Positions 1 through 8,203 are shown, numbered from the stretch's first letter. The stretch: DNA of 64,000 bases from Formosa sp030427735 (GCF_051200825.1 NZ_CP195158.1:2046001-2110000), one strand, 5' to 3'. The notes: generated by a model from the letters alone, not told the origin. Program-made: numbers and translations.

Positions 1-140
1 CCACCACAGTCTATAAAATCTTTTGAAACTTTACCTATTTCGGTAACGTGAAAATGTCTTGGTACTAATTGTCCGTTTGGCAACTGAAACTCTAATTGCT
101 CTAGTGCCCCTAAGTGCGTTTGAATGTCTTGAAGTGTCAT
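1..140 (-). CDS. DUF6428 family protein (partial, N-terminal part)
   Basis: Only the first 46 codons are inside the window; the gene runs off the left edge. The ATG is at 138-140 on the minus strand and translation begins MTLQDIQTHLGALEQLEFQL, followed by a segment with LPNGQLVPRHFHVTEIGKV. The 'P.G..VP.HFHVTE.G' pattern is what I recall for DUF6428, a small family usually found beside arsR in Bacteroidota arsenic clusters. Function is unknown. It lies 49 bp downstream of arsR on the same strand, and a copy of the arsR operator motif sits in that gap. The family call rests on memory of the motif and on context; the operon position is directly visible. Confidence 0.65.
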   Translation of the reverse strand, partial: MTLQDIQTHLGALEQLEFQLPNGQLVPRHFHVTEIGKVSKDFIDCG

Positions 141-155
141 GATTATTTATATTTA

Positions 156-171
156 ATTGTAATATTACGAT
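156..171. promoter_or_regulatory. Second putative ArsR operator (between arsR and the DUF6428 gene)
   Basis: ATTGTAATATTACGAT, with a perfect 10-bp palindrome GTAATATTAC at 159-168. It matches the site upstream of arsR (541-556) at 15 of 16 positions. Its place just before the second gene suggests that the repressor also controls, or blocks elongation into, the downstream part of the operon. Binding by this ArsR is inferred. Confidence 0.55.
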
Positions 172-189
172 GAATGAAAGTAAATTTTT

Positions 190-525
190 TTAACAACAAT
201 CTGTCGGCGATCTAGGCGTTTCCTGATTTAAAAATTGTGTTAGTTTAAGCTGTATAGCCTGCCATCTGTTACTATCGATACAATAACAAACACTTGTCCC
301 CTCTATAGTGCCTTTAATAATGCCTGCATTTTTTAATTCTTTTAAATGCTGAGAAATGGTAGGTTGTGCCAAACCAATTTCTTCTACCAAATCGCCACAA
401 ATACAAGATTCCGATTTAAACAGATATTCCAAAATAGCAATTCGCGCAGGATGCCCTAATACTTTGGCCAAACTTGCAATTTCGTTTTGCTGCTCCGAAA
501 ATATTTCAGATTTTGTGATTCCCAT
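190..525 (-). CDS. arsR: ArsR/SmtB-family metalloregulatory repressor
   Basis: A 111-residue winged-helix repressor of the ArsR/SmtB family, which releases DNA on binding a metal or metalloid. The HTH region is clear: HPARIAILEYL (about 25-35), then SESCICGDLVEEIGLAQPTI (about 38-57) and SQHLKELKNAGII. Cys41 and Cys43 form the CxC of the ELCVCDL-type alpha-3 site used for As(III)/Sb(III) sensing, and the protein ends in Cys110-Cys111, possible extra ligands. Length is normal. It is followed on the same strand by a DUF6428 gene. A near-perfect palindrome at 535-562 lies directly upstream and is the likely autoregulatory operator. Family assignment is firm; arsenite as inducer is inferred from the CxC and the neighbour. 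Confidence 0.9.
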   Translation of the reverse strand: MGITKSEIFSEQQNEIASLAKVLGHPARIAILEYLFKSESCICGDLVEEIGLAQPTISQHLKELKNAGIIKGTIEGTSVCYCIDSNRWQAIQLKLTQFLNQETPRSPTDCC

Positions 526-534
526 CTTATTAAT

Positions 535-562
535 TTATTTATTGCAATATTACGATAAATAA
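535..562. promoter_or_regulatory. Putative ArsR operator upstream of arsR
   Basis: A 28-bp dyad with arms TTATTTAT / ATAAATAA around a TGCAATATTACG core, 12 of 14 positions paired. It ends about 10 bp from the arsR start codon, so a bound repressor would overlap the promoter or start region. The core ATTGCAATATTACGAT recurs at 156-171. Confidence 0.6.
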
Positions 563-615
563 TATTTTGAATCATTACTCAACCTTAAAATTAACACTAA
601 TTTAATCTTGATGAA

Positions 616-664
616 TAAACAAAAATCTCTGTCAAACCCAACTTTATTGAGCGCGACAGAGATT
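616..664 (-). terminator. Rho-independent terminator of the SDR gene
   Basis: Perfect 10-bp inverted repeat AATCTCTGTC (624-633) / GACAGAGATT (655-664). Read on the minus strand it is followed by TTTTTG and more T-rich sequence. It lies about 65 bp downstream of the SDR stop codon. Confidence 0.65.
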
Positions 665-729
665 CATTTAAATAGTGATGTCTTCAGAATAAAACAGATA
701 TGGAATTATTCTATTTATGGAAATTATTG

Positions 730-1446
730 TTACGGGTTTGTAGACCAAATACTAGACTCTTTTATAAATACGCGTCTGTTCAGTTTAAGTTGTGCTATAA
801 TTAACTCGGCAAAATCTTCGGCTTGCATTACACTTTCGGTATTACCATCTGTTAAGTTTAAATCTACAGACAAATCTGTTGCAATAGTACTTGGTGTTAA
901 TGCTGTAACTCTAATATTATGTTTTCTCACTTCTTGCATTAAAGACTCTGTAAGTCCTAATACAGCAAATTTAGAGGCACTGTAAGCACTAGTAGCGGCA
1001 TTACCTTTTAGACCTGCAGTAGAAGATATGTTTACAATATCACCAGATTTATTATCAATCATTTGTGGTAAAAATGCACGGGTTACATAATAAATTCCCA
1101 TAACATTTACTCTAATTATATGTTCCCATTCTTCGGGTTCTAAAGCTAAAAACGACCCAAATTTAGCAATACCAGCATTGTTTATAAGAATGTCTATGGT
1201 TTTAAACTGATATAAAATTGTTTTTGCGGCGGTATTTACATCATCTATAGACGATACGTCTGCGGTTACCGTTATGGCTTCTACACCAAGTTTTCTTACT
1301 TCTTTAGCAACATCTTCTATATCTGCTGTCGTTCTTGCCAATAAGGCAATATGTACACCTTCTTTTGCCAATGCCAAAGCTAAAGCTTTTCCTATTCCTC
1401 TACCTGCTCCGGTTATTAAAGCGCGTTGTCCTTTTAAAGATCTCAT
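730..1446 (-). CDS. SDR family oxidoreductase (FabG-like 3-ketoacyl reductase)
   Basis: A 238-residue classical short-chain dehydrogenase/reductase. The Rossmann NAD(P)-binding motif TGAGRGIG is at about residues 12-19, NNAG at about 89-92, the catalytic Ser in ISSTAG at about 140, and YSASK (catalytic Tyr and Lys) at about 155-159. The closest functional label is 3-oxoacyl-ACP reductase-like, but the canonical fabG in this window is at 21198-21944, so this copy probably acts on another ketone or alcohol. It is monocistronic: a terminator follows and arsR lies beyond it. Start ATG at 1446. Substrate cannot be read from sequence. Confidence 0.85.
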   Translation of the reverse strand: MRSLKGQRALITGAGRGIGKALALALAKEGVHIALLARTTADIEDVAKEVRKLGVEAITVTADVSSIDDVNTAAKTILYQFKTIDILINNAGIAKFGSFLALEPEEWEHIIRVNVMGIYYVTRAFLPQMIDNKSGDIVNISSTAGLKGNAATSAYSASKFAVLGLTESLMQEVRKHNIRVTALTPSTIATDLSVDLNLTDGNTESVMQAEDFAELIIAQLKLNRRVFIKESSIWSTNP

Positions 1447-1764
1447 AAATTATAATAGTTTATCTAATGCATGTCAAAAATACACATATTTATAAGTCGC
1501 AAGAAGTATAAATAGCATTAGAGTTAAATTTTTTTATGAACGCATACACCTAACTGCCTTTGCTATATTAATTTTGAATTAACACGATTTCAATTAACCA
1601 CATTATCTATAAAATTAGATTTTAATCGGATTTTTTATCATTTTTTTAAAGACTTATCCTACAATAAATCAAATAATTAGACAAAATGTGTTAAAAAAGT
1701 AAGTTGTTTTAAAAACCATAATCATGCTTTTAAGCGTACATATATAAACCAAAAATTAAAAATT
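1447..1764. other. Intergenic region between divergent genes (318 bp)
   Basis: An AT-rich spacer between the SDR gene (minus) and the OmpA-type gene (plus). It must hold both promoters. A TAATTTTG box (near 1568-1576) resembles the TAnnTTTG -7 element but lacks a well-placed TTG partner. No ORF, repeat or RNA gene is seen. Confidence 0.4.
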
Positions 1765-2610
1765 ATGAAGAAAATTTCAATCGGAGTATTAGCTTTATGT
1801 CTAATGGCATCTTGTGTTTCTAAAAAGAAATATGTGGCTTTACAAGAAGAAAACGGACAAATAAAAAGTCAGTTGCAAAAAACAACTGTAGAGAAAGAAG
1901 ATTTAGAAGCTAAATTTGATGAAATTCAAGCACGTGTAGATGCTTACAATTCTAAAATAAACTCTTTAACCGAAGAAAATGATGCTAAACTTGTAGCCGT
2001 TGGCGATGTTGCAGTCATCTCTAACGACACTAAAAAAAGCATGCGAGAAACTTTAAAACATGTAGATCCTGCTAAATTAAGCGAAGCCAAAACACTAAAA
2101 GATTCTATGAATTTGGCAGTGGCTTATAACTTACAAAAATCTTTAGACAGCAGTTCACTTAACGAAGATGAAGATATTGCGATAGATATTAACGAAACTG
2201 TTGTTATGATTTCTATTTCAGATAAAATGTTATTTAATACCGCAAGTTACAGAGTAAGTAGTAAAGCAAACAACATTTTACAAAAATTGGCCGACGTTAT
2301 TAACTCCGAACCGAGTATAGAAGTTATGGTAGAAGGCCATACTGACTCTAGAAGTATTAACACTGCGACTGTAAAAGACAACTGGGACTTAAGTGTATTG
2401 CGCGCAACTTCGGTTGTACGTAAGTTACAAGACGATTACGATGTTGCTCCAGAAAAAATGATAGCAGCCGGACGTAGTAGTTACCATCCAATTGCCGAAA
2501 ACGATACCAGAGAAAACCAAGCAAAAAACAGAAGAACACGTATAGTAATTCTTCCAAATATTAATAAGTTTTTTGCACTTATGAACTCTAACGAAGTTGC
2601 AAATCAATAA
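1765..2610 (+). CDS. OmpA-family outer-membrane lipoprotein with coiled coil
   Basis: 281 residues. A lipoprotein signal, MKKISIGVLALCLMASC, places the lipidated Cys at residue 17. Residues 20-70 are charged and heptad-like, a probable coiled coil. The C-terminal OmpA/MotB peptidoglycan-binding domain spans about 150-268, with VMVEGHTDSR, the conserved NWDLS..RA segment and NRRTRIVI. Such proteins tether the outer membrane to peptidoglycan. The gene is followed by a strong terminator and looks monocistronic. A second OmpA-type lipoprotein is at 4329-5003, but with a glycine-zipper N-terminus in place of the coiled coil. Confidence 0.88.
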   Translation: MKKISIGVLALCLMASCVSKKKYVALQEENGQIKSQLQKTTVEKEDLEAKFDEIQARVDAYNSKINSLTEENDAKLVAVGDVAVISNDTKKSMRETLKHVDPAKLSEAKTLKDSMNLAVAYNLQKSLDSSSLNEDEDIAIDINETVVMISISDKMLFNTASYRVSSKANNILQKLADVINSEPSIEVMVEGHTDSRSINTATVKDNWDLSVLRATSVVRKLQDDYDVAPEKMIAAGRSSYHPIAENDTRENQAKNRRTRIVILPNINKFFALMNSNEVANQ

Positions 2611-2638
2611 AACCTTCATTTCATTATCCATAGAAGAG

Positions 2639-2664
2639 GACTGCTTTCGAGCAGTCTTTTTTTT
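2639..2664 (+). terminator. Rho-independent terminator after the OmpA gene
   Basis: GACTGCT-TTCG-AGCAGTC: a 7-bp perfect stem with a stable TTCG tetraloop, followed by eight T residues. It lies 29 bp after the stop codon. Confidence 0.92.
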
Positions 2665-2706
2665 GCTTTAATATCTGCCAAGCACGTCCAATATATTAAG
2701 CTTTAG

Positions 2707-2714
2707 TATATTTG
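2707..2714 (+). promoter_or_regulatory. Flavobacterial -7 promoter element upstream of the DUF3817 gene
   Basis: TATATTTG matches the Bacteroidota -7 consensus TAnnTTTG and lies 17 bp before the ATG at 2732, directly after a terminator. No good -33 TTG was found at the expected spacing. Confidence 0.45.
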
Positions 2715-2731
2715 CAAAAATCTATATTCTT

Positions 2732-3019
2732 ATGAATTCATTATTAAAAACTTTACGAATTGTTGGTGCTCTAGAAGGTATCTCGTACATTTTATTACTC
2801 TTTGTTGCTGTACCTATTAAATATCTTTTAAAAGATCCGCAATATGTAAAATTACTTGGTATGCCACACGGTTTACTGTTTGTTGCTTATGTTGTTTTGG
2901 CCATTATGGTAGGCATGGAACTAAAATGGGATAAAAAGACTTTTGCTTTTGTGTTATTAGCTTCAGTAATCCCGTTTGGAACTTTTATAGCAGATAAAAA
3001 GTATTTTAAGGTAGCTTAA
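2732..3019 (+). CDS. DUF3817 domain-containing integral membrane protein
   Basis: A 95-residue membrane protein with three hydrophobic segments (about 8-28, 45-65, 70-88). It shows the DUF3817 pattern: LRIVGALEGISYILLLFVAVP near the N-terminus, then KLLGMPHGLLFVAYV in the middle. DUF3817 has no established function and resembles the N-terminal part of some transporters. Its stop codon is 1 bp before the ATG of the mechanosensitive channel gene, so the two are probably cotranscribed. A role linked to membrane tension is only a guess from that pairing. Confidence 0.82.
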   Translation: MNSLLKTLRIVGALEGISYILLLFVAVPIKYLLKDPQYVKLLGMPHGLLFVAYVVLAIMVGMELKWDKKTFAFVLLASVIPFGTFIADKKYFKVA

Positions 3020-3020
3020 T

Positions 3021-4259
3021 ATGCAAAACTTCAATCATTATTTCTTTAATTATTTTAAAAGCTTAAATATTTCCGATGCAACGGCAATCTATTTGAATAT
3101 GATTAGCCTTTTGGTGTTGCTTCTAATTATTGTTTTTATATCTGATTTTATTGCGCGAAAGATTTTAATTCAGGCATTTTCGTCATTTGCAGCAAAATCT
3201 AAAACTAAATTCGACGATTTATTAGTCAACCACAAAGTACCAAGAAATATAGCGCATATTGTTCCGTTGGCAATTACGTTAAAGTGTTTACCAACTGTAT
3301 TTTCAGATTTTCCTGTATTCGAACATGCAGTAGAATTACTCCTAAAACTATACTGTGTTGTTTTAGTGATTTGGATTATAAGAAGCGTTCTTAATACTTT
3401 AGAATCGTACTTTAAAACACTCCCCCGCTTAAAAGACAAACCTATAGATAGTTATATACAAGTACTTATGCTTTTTCTATGGGCAATAGGCATCGCGCTT
3501 ATTTTTGTAATGATTACCGGTATAGACATTAAAACCTTCTTTACCACATTAGGTGCCGCATCTGCAGTCTTACTTTTAATATTTAAAGACACAATTCTGG
3601 GTTTTGTTGCAAGTATTCAAGTAGCAATAAACGATACTGTTAGAATTGGAGATTGGATTACTATGGATAAATATGGTGCCGATGGCGACGTTATAGAAAT
3701 TAACCTTTCTACAGTCCAAGTTCAGAACTTTGATATGACGATAACCAACATTCCTACCTATGCTTTAATTTCTGATTCTTTTAAAAACTGGCGCGGAATG
3801 AATAGTTCTGGTGGCCGACGCATTAAAAGAGCTATTATTATTAAGGCTACTAGCGTTCATTACTTAACAAAAGAACGTGTTGATGCCCTTAAAAAAATAC
3901 AGTTAATTTCTGATTATTTAGAACATAGACAAAACGATATTAATAAGTATAACGAAAATAACAATGCCGATAAAACCTTATTAATTAACGGGAGAAACAT
4001 GACTAATTTAGGTGTGTTTAGGAAGTATCTTCAAAGTTATATAGAAACCCATTCGGCCATAAATAAGGATATGACGATTATGACGCGACAATTAGCGCCT
4101 ACACCTCAAGGAATCCCTTTAGAAATTTATGCTTTTAGTAGCGATAAACGTTGGCAAAATTACGAATATATCATGTCGGATATTTTTGATCATACCCTGG
4201 CCGCAGTGCAATATTTTGATCTTGAAATATTCGAACTTAGTAATTACATTACAGAATAA
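3021..4259 (+). CDS. Mechanosensitive ion channel family protein (MscS superfamily, YbdG-like)
   Basis: A 412-residue MscS-family channel, close in length to E. coli YbdG/MscM (about 415). Hydrophobic helices lie at about 20-45, 92-115 and 140-165. The pore-lining TM3 and start of the beta domain are recognisable in GAASAVLLLIFKDTILGFVAS (about 178-198), followed by NDTVRIGDWITM and an NIPT element at about 255. The long C-terminal cytoplasmic part, with FKNWRGM and GGRRIKRAI, is typical of the YbdG subgroup. It would act in the inner membrane as an osmotic safety valve. It follows the DUF3817 gene at a 1-bp gap and ends at a bidirectional terminator. Confidence 0.9.
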   Translation: MQNFNHYFFNYFKSLNISDATAIYLNMISLLVLLLIIVFISDFIARKILIQAFSSFAAKSKTKFDDLLVNHKVPRNIAHIVPLAITLKCLPTVFSDFPVFEHAVELLLKLYCVVLVIWIIRSVLNTLESYFKTLPRLKDKPIDSYIQVLMLFLWAIGIALIFVMITGIDIKTFFTTLGAASAVLLLIFKDTILGFVASIQVAINDTVRIGDWITMDKYGADGDVIEINLSTVQVQNFDMTITNIPTYALISDSFKNWRGMNSSGGRRIKRAIIIKATSVHYLTKERVDALKKIQLISDYLEHRQNDINKYNENNNADKTLLINGRNMTNLGVFRKYLQSYIETHSAINKDMTIMTRQLAPTPQGIPLEIYAFSSDKRWQNYEYIMSDIFDHTLAAVQYFDLEIFELSNYITE

Positions 4260-4275
4260 CATTATTTATAAACAT

Positions 4276-4306
4276 AAAAAAGTCGCGTGTAATACGCGAC
4301 TTTTTT
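4276..4306. terminator. Bidirectional terminator between convergent genes
   Basis: GTCGCGT-GTAAT-ACGCGAC: a 7-bp GC-rich stem flanked by A6 on the left and T6 on the right, so it can end transcription from both the channel gene (plus) and the OmpA-type gene at 4329-5003 (minus). Confidence 0.92.
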
Positions 4307-4328
4307 ATGCAATATAATTAAAACGATA

Positions 4329-5003
4329 TTAGTTGGCTTGTGCCTTAGCATCGTCTATCATTTCTTGGTTTGCAGAAATACCAATTTCTACGCGTCTGTT
4401 TTTCACTCTACCTTCTTCTGTAGCGTTATCAAATCTAGGTTTGGTTTCGCCATAAGCTGTAACTGTAAAACGATCGCTGGAAATACCTTTTCCTTCTAAA
4501 TAATCAACTACAGACTGTGCTCTTTTTTTAGATAAAGTCATGTTATAAGCATCGTCTCCAGAACTGTCTGTATGACCTTCTACTAATAAGTTAGTATCTG
4601 GGAATTCTGTGAAAATTTCTGCGATAGCATCTAGATTTTCTTTAGCGCTAGCTGTTAAATCGGCTTTATTTATGGCAAAAGTTACACCACTTTTATCATC
4701 GAAAACCACTTGAATGCCTTCTCCAACACGATTAACCTCGGCTCCAGGAAGCGCTTCTTCAATCTTATCGGCTTGTTTATCCATTTGGTTACCTATTATA
4801 CCACCAGCAGCACCACCAACGGCAGCACCAATAAGTGCACCAGTAACGTTACCACCAATAAGGCCTCCTATTAATGCACCACCTGCAACACCAATACCTG
4901 CACCTTTTTGGGTGCTATTAGCATTTTTTAAAGAATCGCAGCTTACAAACGATATTGAAAATACCAAAGCTATAGCTACAAATATACTTGTTGTTTGTTT
5001 CAT
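4329..5003 (-). CDS. OmpA-family lipoprotein with glycine-zipper segment
   Basis: 224 residues. A lipoprotein signal ends at FVSC (Cys22). Residues 33-72 form a glycine zipper (repeated GAGIGVAGGALIGGLIGG-type motifs), usually a membrane-inserted or oligomerising hairpin. The C-terminal OmpA domain (about 105-215) has LLVEGHTDSSG, LSKKRAQSVVDYL and KNRRVEI. This arrangement matches YiaD/YfiB-like peptidoglycan-associated lipoproteins. A hydrophobic two-stranded glycine zipper plus OmpA is common in Bacteroidota. The lipocalin-like lipoprotein gene lies 24 bp upstream on the same strand, so the two probably form an operon. Confidence 0.9.
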   Translation of the reverse strand: MKQTTSIFVAIALVFSISFVSCDSLKNANSTQKGAGIGVAGGALIGGLIGGNVTGALIGAAVGGAAGGIIGNQMDKQADKIEEALPGAEVNRVGEGIQVVFDDKSGVTFAINKADLTASAKENLDAIAEIFTEFPDTNLLVEGHTDSSGDDAYNMTLSKKRAQSVVDYLEGKGISSDRFTVTAYGETKPRFDNATEEGRVKNRRVEIGISANQEMIDDAKAQAN

Positions 5004-5027
5004 GTTTTGTAAATATTAAATTGTTAA

Positions 5028-5531
5028 TTATAAATCGATGTTATCGGAAGTTTTGTTATACGTCATAATAACATCAAAAGGATTTCCTTCGTAAGTTGTT
5101 GGTACTTTAATAACCATTACGTTATCGCTAATATCCTGAATTGTGGCGCGATAACCAGAAGTAACGTGTTTGGCTTTTATATCGTCGCCTACATATTTAA
5201 ACTGAAATTGCGTGTACCCATCTGTTCCTTCTAAAAACGACCAATGGATGCTATTGGTGTAAGCTTCGCAAATCGAACTATTCGCTTTAGTTGAAAATTT
5301 ACCAGAACCGTTATTTGGTATAAACACCCATTCGCCGCCTTTAAAGCAAGACGAGTCGGCTAAATCGAATAAAAAAGCCTTGTATAACCCTTTATCGCCT
5401 ACAAATTTAATATCTGTGACTTCCCAAGTGCCTTTTAACATTTTTTTACTTGGAGCTTGAGCAGTTGTAGATTTAGATCCTGAACAGGATAGCACAAGCA
5501 TCGCTAACGTGATGTAAAGAATTTTTTTCAT
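5028..5531 (-). CDS. Lipocalin-like lipoprotein
   Basis: 167 residues, with a lipoprotein signal ending LVLSC (Cys16). The mature part contains a lipocalin-like start, LKGTWEVTDIKF (about 32-43), followed by strands such as GGEWVFIPNNGSGKF and SIHWSFLEG. This GTW-type motif is shared by small Bacteroidota lipocalin-like proteins, which may bind hydrophobic ligands at the outer membrane; the ligand here is unknown. It lies 24 bp upstream of the glycine-zipper OmpA lipoprotein on the same strand, suggesting a joint envelope role. Confidence 0.75.
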   Translation of the reverse strand: MKKILYITLAMLVLSCSGSKSTTAQAPSKKMLKGTWEVTDIKFVGDKGLYKAFLFDLADSSCFKGGEWVFIPNNGSGKFSTKANSSICEAYTNSIHWSFLEGTDGYTQFQFKYVGDDIKAKHVTSGYRATIQDISDNVMVIKVPTTYEGNPFDVIMTYNKTSDNIDL

Positions 5532-5631
5532 ATTATTTTAATTAATGGTTTGATTAACAGTTCTACTAAGTTAATAATTCTATTTTTCATTTTAATGCTT
5601 AACAGCTGAAAAAAGTAAGAATTTATAACAT

Positions 5632-6030
5632 TTATTTAGAATTACTTTCCAATCGATCTTTTACATACTCTATTTTGGTTTTTCCATGAGGTTTTGGTTT
5701 ACCATCTTCACCCAAATTAACCATAATAATATTGTCTACTTTAATAATTGTTTCCCGTGTCATTTTATTTCTAACTTCACAATTTAACGTTAAAGACGAT
5801 TTACCGAATTTTACGACTTCGATACCAATCTCTACGATATCGCCTTTTTTTGCCGAGCTTAAAAAATTAATTTCGGACATGTATTTAGTAACGACTCTAT
5901 TATTTTCTAATTGAATGATAGAATACAAGGCTGCTTCCTCGTCTATCCATGCAAGTAATTTGCCTCCAAATAAAGTTTCGTTAGCGTTTAAATCTTCGGG
6001 TTTAACCCATTTTCTGGTGTGAAATCTCAT
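5632..6030 (-). CDS. Acyl-CoA thioesterase, hotdog fold (YciA-like)
   Basis: 132 residues with a single hotdog domain. Diagnostic features are the N-terminal NANETLFGGKLLAWIDEEAA (about 14-33), where the helix carries the acidic catalytic residue, followed by VVTKYMSEINFLSSAKKGDI and a second strand region SLTLNCEVRN. Such enzymes hydrolyse acyl-CoA to free acid and CoA in the cytoplasm. Its ATG overlaps the stop of the DUF72 gene by 4 nt (ATGA), indicating translational coupling. Chain-length preference cannot be predicted. Confidence 0.85.
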   Translation of the reverse strand: MRFHTRKWVKPEDLNANETLFGGKLLAWIDEEAALYSIIQLENNRVVTKYMSEINFLSSAKKGDIVEIGIEVVKFGKSSLTLNCEVRNKMTRETIIKVDNIIMVNLGEDGKPKPHGKTKIEYVKDRLESNSK

Positions 6031-6923
6031 GTAAATAAATTTTGTTGTGAATTTGTATTATCGTTAGGAATTTTCAACTGACTTCCTAATGCTTTATTTA
6101 ATGCTTTTATAAAATATGCTGCTAGCAAAGGAGATTCTTTTTCTGTATTTTGATGAATAAAAAAATCTATTTCTTTAATCCCTTGGTCTTGCCATAACTT
6201 TAAACGTTCTACCCAATCGTCTAATCGCTTATAATCGCTGGAGTGATTAGCTCCTACATAGCGAACAAACGCTCTCGCGTTGGTTAATCGCATGTGTAAC
6301 AAATCGCGACGGCCAGCCGTGTCTACAATAATATTGGAAATGTTATGCGTTTCTAACAATTGGTATAAGTTATTCGCTACTTCCACATCATTAAACCAAT
6401 CGCTATGCCTAAACTCAACTGCTAACGGATATTGCTCTGGCCAAAAATTTAAAAATTCTGATAATACTCTAAAATTATCAGGCGAAAAGTTCGTGTGTAA
6501 TTGTAAGAAAAAACATCCCAATTTATCTTCTAATTGGCTTGCGTTTGTTAAAAGTAATTCAGTTTCGGCTTTAACGTCTGTAAGTCTTTTGTAATGACTA
6601 ATGGTTTGATTAATTTTTGGAAAAAACTTAAACGATTGAGGTGTTTTATGCTTCCATACAGCAAATTGCTCTGCACTAAAAATACGATAAAAGGTTGCAT
6701 TAAGCTCTATACTATTAAATTGCGAAGCATAATAACCAAGTTCGTCTTTGGTGCCTTTGGGATAAAAATGTTTTAAATCGGCTTTATTCCATTTTGCACA
6801 ACCTACGTAAATTTCAGGCACATTATCATCTTTAAATTGCTCTAAAACCAAACGTGTTTTAGGATGGTCTTCTGGTAACGAAAAATCAATATGTTCTGGG
6901 TGGCTTACGCTTCCAAACTTCAT
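6027..6923 (-). CDS. DUF72 domain-containing protein (YecE-like)
   Basis: 298 residues covering a full DUF72 TIM-barrel-like domain. Visible family motifs are YVGCAKWNKADLKHFYPKGT (about 39-58), the FNSIELNATFYRI strand, FKFFPKINQ, FFLQLHTNF, LAVEFRHSDWF and RYVGANHSSDYKRLDDW. The biochemical role of DUF72 is unsettled. It is the upstream gene of a two-gene operon, with its stop overlapping the thioesterase start by 4 nt. The gene to the right (7044-7457) is divergent. Confidence 0.88.
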   Translation of the reverse strand: MKFGSVSHPEHIDFSLPEDHPKTRLVLEQFKDDNVPEIYVGCAKWNKADLKHFYPKGTKDELGYYASQFNSIELNATFYRIFSAEQFAVWKHKTPQSFKFFPKINQTISHYKRLTDVKAETELLLTNASQLEDKLGCFFLQLHTNFSPDNFRVLSEFLNFWPEQYPLAVEFRHSDWFNDVEVANNLYQLLETHNISNIIVDTAGRRDLLHMRLTNARAFVRYVGANHSSDYKRLDDWVERLKLWQDQGIKEIDFFIHQNTEKESPLLAAYFIKALNKALGSQLKIPNDNTNSQQNLFT

Positions 6924-7043
6924 AATGGAATAATTTTGTATAAAGATAATTCTTTAATTGTTCATAACCACGTTAACAAGTAATAGCATTAACATTTATT
7001 TGATTAGAGATAATTAATAATTTTAAGAAAAATGTTTAAAATT

Positions 7044-7457
7044 ATGACAACAAGACACAACAATCTGAAAGCTATTCGACCTGAAACCTCTTTAGGGACG
7101 TTAAGCGAAAACATGAGTAGTGACGAACGTTTTCAAAACGAAACATTGCGGCCCATCATCAAATTTCAAGAAGACCTATTTATTGAAGTACTTAAAAACT
7201 ACATCGCCAAACACAAAAATGTGTTTTATGGTTTAAGTCTGCCAAAAAAAATAGCGTATGTAGAAAATGCCATTCAAAAAGACATGAAATTTCGTAACTC
7301 GGTAAAGGGTATGATTATTGGACAATTTACTGTTGAAGAATATTTACGTTATATCGAAAATTCTTCGGCACTAAATAAACGAATGATGAACATTACAAAA
7401 GAACAACTTTTAAATAATATTCAGTTATTCGACACTCCGTTGGCCGACGTTATTTAA
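7044..7457 (+). CDS. Small conserved Flavobacteriaceae protein of unknown function
   Basis: 137 residues from ATG 7044 (MTTRHNNLKAIRPET); an in-frame ATG at 7032 would add MFKI. I prefer 7044 because relatives, as I recall them, begin just before the (L/I)RPET motif. Distinct conserved stretches are MSSDERFQNETLRPIIKFQ and KNVFYGLSLPKKIAYVENAI. The protein is helical, soluble and without a signal peptide. Relatives are often labelled 'glyoxalase' in databases, but I see no vicinal-oxygen-chelate motif to support that. It converges with the DUF2461 gene, overlapping it by 4 nt at the stop codons. Confidence 0.75.
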   Translation: MTTRHNNLKAIRPETSLGTLSENMSSDERFQNETLRPIIKFQEDLFIEVLKNYIAKHKNVFYGLSLPKKIAYVENAIQKDMKFRNSVKGMIIGQFTVEEYLRYIENSSALNKRMMNITKEQLLNNIQLFDTPLADVI

Positions 7458-8122
7458 AGCAAAGATTCGCCATTTATATTAGTGGTTAATACGTCGCTCA
7501 TATAATCAAAATAAGGCCTAATGGTTTTAAAATCTTCATCGATTTTAGTAATAAAATCCGGACTAGTAACCTCTTGGTCTGTAAACGATTTTGTAAAAAT
7601 ATATTGCTTTTTCTTTATAAGATCGATATCTGGGTGATTTTTATCGAATCCTTTTGGGGCAGTTTTAAGTTCATCGCCAACCAAATTGCCCCAAACGGAT
7701 TTAAATTTTGAATGGTTTAAAATGTCTCGCATTTCTTGTGTATCAACTTCAAATTCTTTTCTAACACGGTGTAAATCTGCTTTATTCGGATCCCAAAACC
7801 CTGTGGCTATAAACGATTTGTTATCGGGTTGAATTTGCAAATAATAGCCCCCACGCAATTGTGGTTTTTTCCTATGTATACTACCTCCAAAGTGCGTTTT
7901 ATACGGTTGTTTGTTTTTAGAAAATCTTACATCTCTGTAAATTCTGAATAGTTTTAAAGCATCAACATCGTCGTGTAATTTTATAGTGTCGAACAATTTT
8001 TGATAAGCCAATTTAACTTCGCCCTCTACAGCTTTAAATTCCGATTTATGATCTTGAAACCAAGTTCTATCATTATGCTGTTCTAATAACTTTAAAAAAT
8101 CCAGTACGTTTTGAGAAATCAT
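7454..8122 (-). CDS. DUF2461 domain-containing protein
   Basis: 222 residues. DUF2461 hallmarks are present: an N-terminal FLKLLEQHNDRTWFQDHKSE (about 9-28), the basic FRIYRDVRFSKNKQPYKTH segment (about 59-77), GGYYLQIQPDN and a later TGFWDPNK. The family is cytoplasmic and widespread in Bacteroidota; function is unknown. The gene converges with the small protein at 7044-7457, the two stops overlapping by 4 nt, so no terminator separates them. Start ATG at 8122. Confidence 0.87.
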   Translation of the reverse strand: MISQNVLDFLKLLEQHNDRTWFQDHKSEFKAVEGEVKLAYQKLFDTIKLHDDVDALKLFRIYRDVRFSKNKQPYKTHFGGSIHRKKPQLRGGYYLQIQPDNKSFIATGFWDPNKADLHRVRKEFEVDTQEMRDILNHSKFKSVWGNLVGDELKTAPKGFDKNHPDIDLIKKKQYIFTKSFTDQEVTSPDFITKIDEDFKTIRPYFDYMSDVLTTNINGESLL

Positions 8123-8151
8123 ATTTTTGAAGTATTTAAAACATTAAAAAT

Positions 8152-8181
8152 ACAAAAAAGGCTCCGTATTTACGAAGCCTT
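8152..8181 (-). terminator. Terminator of the secreted hypothetical gene
   Basis: On the minus strand AAGGCT-TCGTAAATACGG-AGCCTT is followed by TTTTTG. The 6-bp GC-containing stem is extended inside by CG/CG pairs. It begins 23 bp after the stop at 8204. Confidence 0.82.
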
Positions 8182-8203
8182 AAATAAATTTAAGTGACGA
8201 CCT

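Noticed and set aside
608..985. Plus-strand ORF of 125 codons
   Set aside because: Antisense to the SDR gene and crosses its terminator; composition follows the shadow of the real gene.
7032..7457. Glyoxalase function for the small conserved protein
   Set aside because: Database label recalled for relatives, but no metal-binding or VOC fold motif is visible.
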